64,000 bases of DNA from the NCBI GenBank assembly GCA_950022655.1, contig OX465579.1:50199950-50263949 (forward strand). Reading direction: 5' to 3'. Shown one piece after another: positions 33,108 through 43,206 of this stretch. The translations under genes were made by a program, and so were the position numbers. Every line of letters starts with the position of its first letter. The stretch's first letter is position 1. Under the pieces are notes generated by a model. The model was not told the origin of the DNA. It searched no databases and saw only the letters and a program-made list of their open reading frames with translations. The DNA is from Alentia gelatinosa (lineage: Eukaryota > Annelida > Polychaeta > Phyllodocida > Polynoidae).

Positions 33108-34290
33108 GTGCCGACCCAAAACAACAACAAAGGAGGGGGCGGAGCCAGGCACGTGGATGACAGTCACACGGGGCGCCCACCGGGTCGCTCCCCGTGTCCG
33201 AGTGTTAGTGTTACCGCGCCAGCTAGAGAACCCACAAGTAACACTCCGGATTTTGACAAACTAAAAGAAGTTTGCCGGACCGGAATTCCAGCCCCCGGAC
33301 TCCGCACGGACCCGGAGGCCTTCATGGAGCACAGGCGAGCCGAGTGGCCCCGCTTCACCGACGCCGGGCCCCCGGCGCACGGCCACATCTACGAGGTGGT
33401 CCGGGCCTCGGGCCTGCCCAACGCGCTGTGTTCCAAGATTACCCTGCCGACAGACCTCAAACTACGGGCGTGGGAGGCCTACCTCACGGCCATGGAGGGC
33501 AAGGGCGAACTCCTGGGATTCATCAGGTACGGCTTCCCTCTGGGCTACCTCGGGCCAGCCAGTGACACTCGGGACATCCCTAACCATCCCAGCGCGACCG
33601 GATTCCCGAAGCAAGTCGGGGATTTTGTACACAAGGAGTTGGGTTTCTCAAACCTCATGGGCCCGTTCCAGGAGGCACCATTCGAACCGTGGTGCCACGT
33701 TTCGCTGTTGATGTCCCGGGAGAAGCGCGGATCTGAGGCCCGCCGTGTCATAACCGATATGACCTTCCCCCGGGACCGTAGTGTCAACGCCTATGTAATG
33801 AAAAATGCAGTCTACGGGGAGGAGAGGGAGCACAGCCTCCCTACGGTCGACGGATTCGTCGCCCGCCTCGTGGCCTCGGACACGTCCAGTTACATGGCGA
33901 CTATTGACATATCGCGCGCCTATAAGAACTTTAGGTGCGACCCCCTCGACTGGCCTCTGCTGTGCTTCATGTGGGACGGCGGGTACTATTGTGATACGGC
34001 CATGCCGTTCGGTGCCCGTGCGTCCTCGTACCACATGCAGTGCGTGGCCGAGACCATCGTGGGGATACTGGCCGGAAAGGGGGTCGAGGCTGCCATGTAT
34101 CTGGACGACCTCATCATACTTTCACCGTCCCGGGAGAAAGCTGCCTCGGACTTTGCTATAGCCCGAGACCTGTTCGCCGAGCTCGGCCTCCCTGAGGCCC
34201 GGGAGAAGGCCAAGGCACCCAGTCAGACTGTGTGCTGGCTAGGCATCGAGATCAACGCGGCAGAGATGTCCCTCTCTATCCCTCAGGCAG
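33108..34290 (+). CDS. Reverse transcriptase of the Ngaro-like retrotransposon
   Basis: About 390 residues up to the frame change (the frame itself stays open to 34382). The RT core is intact: LMGPFQEAPFEPW, SLLMSREKRGSEARRVITD, then ATIDISRAYKNF (first catalytic Asp), the PFGARASSYH box and MYLDDLIIL (the catalytic D-D pair), then VCWLGIEI. At about 34285 the conserved continuation (LEDVREHV) moves to the -1 frame. No canonical heptameric slippery site is visible there, so a one-base deletion is more likely than programmed frameshifting. Confidence 0.85.
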
Positions 34291-35030
34291 GCTGGAGGAC
34301 GTGCGGGAACACGTGGGGGTGGTCGCTAAGAAGCGGTCGCTCACGAAGCGACAGCTACAGTCCGTCCTCGGAAAAATCCTGAACGTCGCCAAGTGTATTC
34401 GCCTGGCGAGGCCCTTCGTCAGCAAACTACTGGAGGCCCTACGGGCGATGAACGGGTTCTACATCAACGTGAGCTCGGACATGCGACAGGACCTCCAGTG
34501 GTTCCTCAGATTTGCCGCCGGGTGGAATGGACATGCCCTCATCCCTCGAGGGCCGCCGACAAAGTGCATCACGGTCGACGCCTGCCTCTCGGGCGTGGGG
34601 GGGACCGACGGCCGTGGGGCCTACGCGAGTCAGGTCTGTCCCATCAATGACCCCGTGGACTGCATCTCCGAACTAGAGGCCCTGAACACCATTTATGCTC
34701 TCCACACATTCCTCGGGGACCGTGATCAGGGGACCAGGATCGAAGTCTTCTGTGACAACATGGGGACCGTCCAGGCACTCACATCGGGGCGGGCACGCAA
34801 CCGCGTCCTCACCGAGTGTGCCCGACAGGCCTGGATGGTCCAGGCGAAGCTACAAGTCGACCTGGTCTACACGCACATCCCTGGGGTCCTCAACACGGTC
34901 GCCGACGCACTCAGTAGGGCCCACCTGTCCTCGAGGGATTTTAATAATGCCGCATGCCTTATGAAATATCATGATCTGTGGTCCGTGATGCCGTGTAATC
35001 ATTCCTCATTTGTGCCTGTGCTTCGGCTGT
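34232..35030 (+). CDS. RNase H region of the Ngaro-like retrotransposon, -1 frame
   Basis: It continues the RT polypeptide. Meaningful sequence starts at GRLEDVREHV (about 34290): connection segment SLTKRQLQSVLGKILNVAK, then RNase H landmarks TVDACLSGVGG, SELEALNT, FCDNMGTVQAL and VADALSRAH, which supply the catalytic acidic residues D, E, D, D. The same frame stays open to 35779, but beyond about 35030 it overlaps the recombinase gene and is an accident of GC richness. Confidence 0.82.
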
Positions 35031-35999
35031 CCTGCAGATCCGGCGCTACGCTATCTCCAACGGAAGGCATCTGCGCGGCAGGCCGAGGCACGTGCCCCAG
35101 GCACGGTCGCGAACCAGAAGAGCGCCGTGTCCACCTACCTCGCCTTCTGCCGACGGACGGGGACCGACCCTCAGGCACCGTCCGTGAGTTTCATCATGGC
35201 CTTCCTCGAATACCTCGCGGACCACGCCCCCTCGCCGGTGACCGTGGCCAACCAGCTGTCTCACGTGAGGACCCACCTACGGCTCTCCGGCGGGGACGTG
35301 TCGGCTACCGAGGACGTGAGGGTCAGGAGGGCCCTCGACGCCATGAAGAGGAACAAAGCATACACTCCGAATGTGAAGCCTCCGATCCCGATGGCGGCCC
35401 TCCAGGCGGTCCTCGATCAGTTGTCGGACACGCCCCTCGACGTGACTCTACGGGCTGCTTTCCTCCTGCTATATTACGCCGCCCTGCGGCAGAGCGAAGT
35501 CGCCCCACCTACGGCCAGGGCATTCGATCCGGTGCGCCACCTTTCACGTGGGGACGTGGTGGTCACGCCAAGTCACGTGGCGGTCCGCGTCAAGGCCGCC
35601 AAAAACCTCCAGTGCATCGGGGAGGAGAAACACGTGAATCTGCAATCCTCCCCGGACCCGAGGTCGTGCCCCGTGAGAGCCGTGAGGAATATGATCGCCG
35701 CTGTGCCTACGATTCTACCAACGGATCCGTTCCTGCTGAACAGAGACAGGTCCCTAATAACGACGCGGTCGTTATCTAAGGAGTGGGAGCGACTCCATGC
35801 CTCAGCAGGCCATCCCCCTAAAACCTATACCCTCCACAGCCTGAGAAAGGCCGCCCCCACCCAGGCCTTCCAGGCCGGGGTCTCCGAGCTGTCCATACAG
35901 CGTTACGGGGGGTGGCGCTCAAACGCACATAGGAGGTACATCAAAGACTCCAATGCCCGAGAGGTCAACACCTCACTGATCCAGTCCCTCAACCAGTGA
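35010..35999 (+). CDS. Tyrosine recombinase of the Ngaro-like retrotransposon
   Basis: 329 residues, intact. The N-terminal SAM-like DNA-binding part has VANQKSAVSTYLAFCRRTG. The catalytic domain carries YAALRQSEV (first Arg), LHSLRKAAPTQAFQAG (H-x-x-R) and WRSNAHRRYI (nucleophile Tyr). These are the R, H-x-x-R and Y of the family that integrates a circular DNA copy of the element. It overlaps the end of the RNase H frame by about 20 bp or starts slightly later. It is in the same frame as gag and RT. Confidence 0.88.
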   Translation: MCLCFGCPADPALRYLQRKASARQAEARAPGTVANQKSAVSTYLAFCRRTGTDPQAPSVSFIMAFLEYLADHAPSPVTVANQLSHVRTHLRLSGGDVSATEDVRVRRALDAMKRNKAYTPNVKPPIPMAALQAVLDQLSDTPLDVTLRAAFLLLYYAALRQSEVAPPTARAFDPVRHLSRGDVVVTPSHVAVRVKAAKNLQCIGEEKHVNLQSSPDPRSCPVRAVRNMIAAVPTILPTDPFLLNRDRSLITTRSLSKEWERLHASAGHPPKTYTLHSLRKAAPTQAFQAGVSELSIQRYGGWRSNAHRRYIKDSNAREVNTSLIQSLNQ

Positions 36000-36384
36000 C
36001 ACACCACTCCTCACAAACATTTTTCCCCCCCACCTCGCCTCTTTTTCTGGTCTTGGCGTTTTTATACTCATATTGTATAACCATATATACTCATTGTTAT
36101 ATAACCATATATACTTATACCAATTGACTTATCATTATATATGTCAACTACCAATATGTTTCTTCAACTTAATTGACGTCATTATATAACTGTCAATTAC
36201 TTTCTTTTACCTTATATCATATTAATATTTACCGTATTAATATTCATGTCGGTGAAGGTATATAAAATTAAAATAAATTTTATTATTCCCATTTCTCGAC
36301 TCATACTTTTGTGTTCAGGGTAAGGGGTAATGACTCTCTAATAGTATCTTCTGTTATATGCATGCTTACCAATCTAACAATCAG
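36000..36384. other. 3' non-coding region of the Ngaro-like element
   Basis: Pyrimidine-rich, then AT-rich with two tandem copies of ataaccatatatact. No gene. Confidence 0.4.
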
Positions 36385-36620
36385 AGATGTGCTACAAACC
36401 CCTCGTAATGAGTAAGAATGTGTAATGACCAAATATCGAGGTATTTAACGTGAGGCATTCATGCGATACAGTTTGAATAGCTTAAGCCCAAAAGACAGCG
36501 ACATCATCCACCGATTCTCCCCGATCCGATCACCGATTATAATCGGGAACAAGAATGTCGCTGTCTTATACCCTCAAAGGGTATATGCGAAATCAATTAT
36601 AACTAACCGGCGGATTAGGA
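36385..36620 (+). repeat. Terminal-repeat motif, copy 3 (right), interrupted by a hairpin insert
   Basis: gatgtgctacaaacccctcg, then atatcgaggtatttaacgtg, aggcattcatgcgatac and, after about 100 extra bases, atatgcgaaatcaatt. The insert (about 36485-36585) has a perfect 13-bp stem (36492-36504 with 36555-36567, aagacagcgacat) around a 14-bp palindrome (36533-36546, ccgattataatcgg). Other copies lack it. Confidence 0.7.
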
Positions 36621-37053
36621 GTAGTGCGAGGCGTGACCCGGTCCTGGACGCTAAGGACGCGCCACGTGACCGGACCTCCTCGGCGCACCGGGATCACGTG
36701 ACCGGTTCCCAGCTCACACTACTCACCAAGTGCTCGGCCTCCCTCACTCCCGTTACGCCTGACTGTTCAGAACCACCCACCCCTACAAAACAGTAACTTT
36801 TCCCTTTTTTTCCTCTTTCCTCGGGAAGAGGGATTTAGATCATTTATTTGAGCAATTGACTCGGCAATTGCCTTGGGACGATAATAAAGTCAAATATTAT
36901 TCTCGTGGATATTTCAATAAACATCTCTGCATCCATTTATCTCAGGTCTGTAAGTAATCATTAATATCAACAAGTTGCGACAGTTCTATAGACGATGGTG
37001 CAGCCAACAAGACAGGCAGAACTACAATACATTCTGTTGACATATGGCTTCAT

Positions 37054-37450
37054 GATTTCAGTGATGTTTTAGAAACCCCCAATAACCTGCAAAAGTCTAA
37101 AATCACTAGATATTGGGGTATCTAATGTGGAACATTCACGTGATACAGTTTAATAGCTTATATATGCCAAATTGATGGATAACAACAAGTTCACCCAATG
37201 AGGTCCACAGCGGACGTCACAGAGATGTCAACAAATCGTCTTATAGTTATGCCTGTCTTACTTGGCGGCACCACAGCGGCACCACACCACTGTTAGTTGG
37301 CATAACTTGGGGGAGTATGAGAATTTTTTTTATATTGATTCATTTCGCCTATTCAAGCTATCTAAACTGTATCTCATTAATACTCAACGTTAGATACCTC
37401 AATATTTGATCCGAAGCATTACAAGGCGCTTGTAACACGTCTGAAACTCG
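37054..37450. mobile_element. Inverted-repeat element made of two terminal-repeat motifs
   Basis: The left arm (37054-37190) and right arm (37325-37450) are diverged inverse copies of the same motif found at 31207 and 36385: ttcagtgatgttttagaa against ttcagacgtgttacaagc, and ggggtatctaatgtgg against gaggtatctaacgttg. Arm length is about 110 bp. Either a MITE or an inverted pair of solo retroelement ends. Confidence 0.65.
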
Positions 37451-39420
37451 TGATGCAGTGGGGGAGAAATCCGGAAGTCCAACACGTATGATGTAACCGC
37501 AGCGAAAGCCCTATATTAGTTCAAATCCATACGCTCACACCGTGAACGAACCGGCGATTACGCTACACCCTTGTCAAATTTTATGTTTACTACATATCTA
37601 ACAGTGGGTGATAGATACGTGACTACATAAATAGGTTCACAGGTACATAATAACAACATTTTTATGTTGATAGTATAGGTATGCCAACCTCTGCTGAGGT
37701 AGTGGTGTATTCAAAATAACAGCCCAGTGTGCTGGTATGTCATACATATATAATATTGTATAAGGAATCTCCATTGCAGCCTTTGTTGTACAAAGTGAAT
37801 TCAGTGGACTAAGTTATACTGGGGAAATGAGACAATATTTAGATGGTTCCCGGTCATCCGCTTGGGAGCTGTGTGTAGTGTGAGGTAGGGCATGAGTCGA
37901 GTGTCAGTACAACGGCTGTGCCACTTTGTTGGCCGTTCTAGGTAGCATCTCATTGGTTTTCAACAGCTTACCTCCTCCCTATTTATACAAATAACAAATA
38001 TAATCAATATTCAGGAGCTAGAACCCCTATGATACTTCAGGGAATTAGTATTATGTCCCAAAACATAAGAATCGAATACATGGCACCATATTTCTCTGAA
38101 CACTCTGTTGCTATGTAATCCGTCGATCCATATCAGTATTGTGACAGATTCTTTGCTTCATCTGGACTATCACAAAAGTAGATCAACAATCCTGAGGTTG
38201 GAAAGACCAACGCACTGGAGTAGCAGAATAAAATTATATTGGAGAAATCCCGATCACTAGCCGAGCAGATTTTAAAGAATAGATTTAACGTTATATGTAT
38301 GGACAGAAGTTACTGAACTTCTGATCTGAGAGTGATACTGATCTGGCTATAATGCAGGTAGTCACCCTTATATATGGCAGTGTGTACTCTCCCAGAACTA
38401 CATATATTCAACCTTGTACATTCCTGCTTGGCATCATATATCAGTAAGAAAATGAAATAACGACATTTGAAGTAATGTAATAATGAAGACACTGATTAAG
38501 ATTCTGGTCATTTGTTACTCTCTCTTCTTGACCAACATAAGTGATGCCGAATGTCATTTGATGTAAGTAGTATCGAAAGTAGGTCCTGTTGCAGGCAGTG
38601 GTATTTGATCAGTGTCAGTAGTATATGGACATGACAATCTGTCTTTAGTACTTGGAGATGTTACTCAGATTCTTAGACGCTTGCAATCATACCTCATGTT
38701 TAATTCCTTGACTCACTTACTTATCATTTGTGTCTCACTGGAGATGAAGGTGTTTACGAAGTCTCTATACCAGACATATGGAGTCTACAGACGCTACTGA
38801 GTAGAATTCGGAAAGGTGTATTCTACTAAGTAAAATACGGCTTTTTCTGCCACGTCATGGGCATTTTTTTAACTGGAGGTGGCAATAAAGTCCCGTTTAG
38901 GCAGCAATAGATGGCACTTACGTTGAGGTTTCAATTGTTTGTATAATTATTTTTCTTATGATTATAACTGGATACAAACCGGAAGATAAAAATATGAACA
39001 TAGACATTTATATGATACAAATTCCGAGTTGCAGAATTATGCTGAGGCATAGCATTGTTATTTCAAAGCAGTGGGGTGAGTCGATTGTTCATCGGTAATT
39101 ATATATAATAAGGGTGGGCGGGTTCAAATTACACTAGCCACCAGAGCTAGACTATGTTAGCTCTGGTCGGGTTCCTGCCTGTGTAGTACAACATGTACTT
39201 AGTATACCTTGGGCCCTGAACATGCCATCTGGTGAATATTGGCTGCACTACAGGCTAGGAAATGTCTGTATCTCTCCTGCCAGACCTTTTGTACTGCTTG
39301 GAGAGTGTATCATTTCATAATCTCGATGCCAATTTACGATTTACTTATTTCCAGTCGTGTATATTTCTTAAATACAATGAATATAAAGCTAGGTTGCATT
39401 ATCAATTTGTTAAGTCCATG
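37451..39420. other. Unassigned sequence between mobile elements
   Basis: About 2 kb without a recognisable gene, domain or ordered repeat. Short open frames (38310-38492 minus, 38612-38800 plus, 39239-39439 plus) lack support. Confidence 0.4.
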
Positions 39421-39424
39421 TATG

Positions 39425-40285
39425 TGCGTATTTAGATGATATTCTGGTCAGGGGCAGGACCAAGGAGGACTGTAAGCAGGCACTAAACACGTTGATGAGG
39501 GTACTCAGAACCCTAGGCTTCAGCATCAATTACAACAAGGTGGTAATGCCCACCACCTCCTAGGTGTGGTAATTGACACTGTGGAACATGTGTTTCGGCT
39601 ACCAGATGATAAGGTATCACAAATAAAGGAGTACCTGGCAGGAATAAAGGATTGCAAATCAGTGTCGAAGAGGTGACTGGAGTCATTAGTGGGACGCCTC
39701 AGCTGGGCCTCCCGTGTCATCTACGGAGGCAGGACTTTTACCAGGAGGCTAATGGACAGGATGATGACGTTAGCAGCCCCCTCTCATAAAACCAGGGTCA
39801 TAACGTCCATGTATGCGGATTTACAATGGTGGTCTGATTTCTTAACAGTCTTCAATGGCCTAGTCCCACTGCTGAAAGACACGCATACACCCCAGTCTCG
39901 ATAGACGCTTGCCTCTCCGGCGCAGGAGGAATCTATGGCAAGCAGCGGTTTCACATCAACTGGAATGACTCTCCCGAGGTGAAAGACCTCCCCACCAATT
40001 ACCTAGAAACTCGATCCCTGGAACACGCAGCCAGGCTTTACTGCAACAACTGGCAGAATAAAAAAGTGACTGTGTACTCAGATAATCAGACAGCTGTGGC
40101 CCTGATCAACAAAGGAACAGCCAAAACCCAAAGCGTAATGGACAGCCTTAGACAGGTGTTTTGGCTCTCTGCGATATATAACTTTAGAGTATGGGTGGTT
40201 TATTACCCTGGATGACTCAACACCCTTGCGGACGCAGCCAGCAGGATTAGTGAAGACGGGATACAAGCCCTCCTGTAGGAACTAG
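39425..40285 (+). pseudogene. RT/RNase H remnant of the second YR element
   Basis: Reads ALNTLMRVLRTLGFSINYNK, HLLGVVIDTVEHVFRLP, LVGRLSWASRVIYGGRTF, then the RNase H pieces ETRSLEHAARLY and YSDNQTAVALINKG. Interrupted by stops at about 39675, 39902 and 40213 and by small frame changes. The upstream two thirds of RT are absent. Confidence 0.8.
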
Positions 40286-40423
40286 GCAGATGTGCTTATT
40301 GGCGGTATGGACACGGCGCAGCTTGATAAGAGGGTAGAGGAGCTAAAGTGCAGCTCTTTTGCAAGGAACACAAGAAAGGTATACAATTCTCACAGGCGTT
40401 CTTACATCTCCTTTTGCAATATC

Positions 40424-41483
40424 GGTCGACCACAAAATCCTGCTAAAAAAACTAAAAGAATTTGGAATTTCAGGCCAACTAATTGACTGGATTGGTAGTT
40501 ACTTATCTGATCGCAGGCAGTGCACTATTGCTAATGGTATTGTATCGGATGAAGTGGGTGTCGGGTGTGGGGTCCCTCAGGGCTCCATCCTCGGCCCCCT
40601 CTTCTTCTTAACTTATATAAACGACCTAACTATGGCAATTGGCAACTGCGAGAACCGTTTGTACGCGGATGATACCGTTATCTATAGCTCTGGTCCAGAT
40701 ATAGGCGATACTGTTGATCGTGTTCAGACTGGTCTGTCTAAAGTTATGGAATGGTGTACTTCTAATAAAATAACATTAAACGAGAAAAAAACAAAATTCA
40801 TGATTTTTGGAACACGACAGCAACTAAAAAGATGTCCTAAGATTACTTTAACCATCAACAAAATAAATATTGACCGGGTCCACCACTTTAAGTATCTTGG
40901 AGTACACTTAGATCCAAACCTGAATATGAACAAACACCTATCGAACACAATCAAAGTAGTCTCACACAAAATGTATATCCTGTCCAAAATACGGAAATTT
41001 ATTGACTGTAGTACTGCCGTTATACTGTATAAATCTATGATATTACCATATGCAGACTACGGGGATATTTTGTACGACTGTGCCTCAAAGGCCCTATTGA
41101 CCAAACTACAGAATATACAAAATCGGTGTCTTAGAATATGTATTAACAACCATGCCAGGATACCAATAATCAGACTACACCAACAAGCTAAAATTCCTAA
41201 TTTAAAGGCACGCCGGACAGCGCATCTTCGCAACTATATGTACAAGCAGCAAGAGGACCATAACCTAGTTAACCATGAAGCAACCGTTAGAACCAGACAA
41301 CAAGGTGCTACGACCTTCAACATACCGCGACCTAAACTTGAACTTTATAAAAAAAGTGCCCTATACAAAGGAGCTGCCGACTGGAATGGTCTGCATACTT
41401 CTGTGAGAAATATTGACACTTATTCGAAATTTAAATATTGTCAAAAAAAATGGGCCCTTTCCAAGAACTGGCTACCACCATGA
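40424..41483 (+). CDS. LINE reverse transcriptase, C-terminal part, open frame
   Basis: About 350 intact residues read in the frame opened upstream at 40359: GVGCGVPQGSILGPLFFLTY, LYADDTVIY (catalytic D-D), HHFKYLGVHLDP, then PYADYGDILYDCAS and NIQNRCLRICINN. This is the RT-to-tail segment of jockey/CR1/L2-type non-LTR elements. The preceding 65 nt belong to the YR host. The lack of stops suggests a fairly recent insertion. The fragment cannot move by itself, since endonuclease and N-terminal RT are missing. Confidence 0.85.
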
Positions 41484-41956
41484 ACGTTGTAATAGATGAA
41501 TGGCTAGAGTTTTTGAGCCTGACCTACCCTACTATATTAACCGAAACCTTAGTAATACTTAAAATCCAAATGTACTATTTTTACTGAGACTAAGCGGATT
41601 GAAAGCACTTTCTTCTACTGTGTCAAAAAGATCTGTAAGACACTCACGAAGTGCCGACTAAACAGTTGTTGTACACAAAGCTACGTTATACCAAAGTTTC
41701 CTTTATCTTTCTTGTAACTATTTATATGTATTTATGTATTTAGTTTTTTTCTCATTATATTTACTTACAAAACAGTATAAGCTTAATCTATACTGTCGGT
41801 AATCATTGAAATTGACCAATTGTGGGTCGACACTTGTTACTATAAAAGAAGATGAAACATGATGTAAAATCCTCCACGTTGGGAGGTCTATTCGAACCAG
41901 CTAACCGCTGATGAATTTCCCAAGTAAAATAAAGAACTTAAAAAAAAAAAAAAAAT
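40424..41956 (+). mobile_element. 5'-truncated LINE nested in the second YR element
   Basis: It begins abruptly inside the RT motif VDHKILLKKLKEFGI and ends in an A tract (41940-41955). The host frame reads C-N-I to the left (tgc aat atc) and Y-N to the right (tac aac). The bases aatatc (40418-40423) are matched by atatc (41957-41961), so excising the LINE restores C-N-I-Y-N-L-T-P. This is a 5-6 bp target-site duplication, the mark of target-primed reverse transcription. Confidence 0.88.
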
Positions 41957-42610
41957 ATATCTACAACTTAACGCCAGTCCCAGCGGACACTAAAACGTTA
42001 CAGAGGTATGTAGCCTTCCTATCCACAAGGCTAAAGCACTCCTCCTTGCTGCAATACTTAGGAGTGATCTCCCATATGCATAAGGAAGTGGGCCTGACAG
42101 ACCCCATTAAGGACAATTATCACCTTCTTTTGGTCGTTCGGGGGGCATGTCGCACCCTGGGGGATATGGTCTGCAGGAAAGAACCGATTACTCCAGACAT
42201 GCTCCTGGTCCTACTCTCTCGCTTGGATATTACCAACCCCAGATGGGCTGCAGTTTGGGCCGGAGCCTTGATTCGTCATCAAGGTAGCCGCATCTGGGCT
42301 GCTCATCACCATCAGGTGGTCGAAGATGGACCAGTTCTGCTCCAGGACCAGGCTTCTCCCTCTCCCCAGGGTCAAAGGTCACAGACTGTGCCCTGCGCAG
42401 GCATGGATGAACAACCTTCGGATGACCGCTAATGCCCCTCCGGACGGCCCAGCGTTTGTGATATTGGACACTGGGCCTCACCCTCCCCTGACAGCGGGTG
42501 CCTTCACTGCGGCAGTGATGGCGAGGGGCTTCCTCTGGTAGATTGATATACCAGAACCCCGTATAAGGGAGCTAGGGGACTGGGCCTCCAATGCCTCCAT
42601 GCTCTACACC
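41957..42610 (+). pseudogene. Tyrosine recombinase remnant of the second YR element
   Basis: The main part reads LKHSSLLQYLGVISHMHKEV, then ACRTLGDMVCRKEPITPDML and LLSRLDITNPRWAAVWAGAL. The frame shifts near 42275, where ITIRWSKMDQFCSRTRLLP follows, and ends with GDWASNASMLYTV, which holds the likely Tyr. The H-x-x-R box appears lost. Its first residues lie before the LINE, at 40320-40423. Confidence 0.78.
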
Positions 42611-42913
42611 GTTTCCGCCCCGCAATGCTAGGGGCGCTCACTACAGAGATGGCAGCAGCCCTGCCACGCGCCCTTCCTACCTTCTCTGACTACACTACTC
42701 CCCTGATGATTGGAGGACTCAGAGACTTGCCCCTGAGCGCTTACATGCACTGTCTTACCTTTACCATATCTTATTATCGATGCGTGTTTATCATAGCTAG
42801 GCGTTTATCCATCGCATTGAGTTCTTTATTGGTAACTGTATGACTTATTATCATCCTTGACCTAATTAGGGTATGTAAACTTTCACACTTGTATGACCTC
42901 ATACTAGTGCTGT

Positions 42914-43206
42914 GCATGCCCTACTAGTGATTACCTCCACTCCAGTCTCCTTATTTAAGGAGATATTTAAACAATATATAGGTTTCAATGGGAGACGGGT
43001 CTCAGGGGAGGGTCTAGGCTCGCAAGACCAGACACCTCCAGCGGCTCGGTCACTCGCCCTCTGGTTATCTACCTCCCTCCCCTGCCTCCTTTTTTTTTCC
43101 CTTTAGAGGGGGTGGCTCACTTCGCCTCCCCCTCATGGACTCAGAGACTGCGTGCACCCTACTAGTAATAAAACTATTTTACCTCCACTCCAGTCTCCTT
43201 ATTTAA
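42914..43206 (+). repeat. Split direct repeats at the 3' end of the second YR element
   Basis: gccctactagtgattacctc to ccttattta at 42914-42957 recurs as accctactagtaataaaa to ccttattta at 43152-43206, with about 10 extra bases. Direct orientation, about 195 bp of spacer. Split direct repeats are the known terminal form in Ngaro and PAT elements. Confidence 0.65.

Larger units (their letters stand above)
31200..36790 (+). mobile_element. Ngaro-like tyrosine-recombinase retrotransposon, nearly complete
   Basis: Three coding blocks in order: gag (31761-32843), RT then RNase H (33108 to about 35030, with one frame change) and tyrosine recombinase (35010-35999). The gag-RT-RH-YR order without a methyltransferase is that of Ngaro-like members of the DIRS order. 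The same roughly 150-bp motif begins at about 31207 and about 36385 in direct orientation, so it may be the terminal repeat. The element is much more GC-rich than its surroundings and carries at least 17 CACGTG palindromes. Exact ends and target site are not resolved. Confidence 0.8.

Noticed and set aside
31862..34213. Several antisense and alternative frames in the Ngaro-like element
   Set aside because: Produced by high GC content. Gag, RT, RNase H and YR motifs lie only on the plus strand in the frames given.
35031..35779. Continuation of the RNase H frame
   Set aside because: Arg/Pro/Gly-rich with no motif, overlapping the intact recombinase in another frame.
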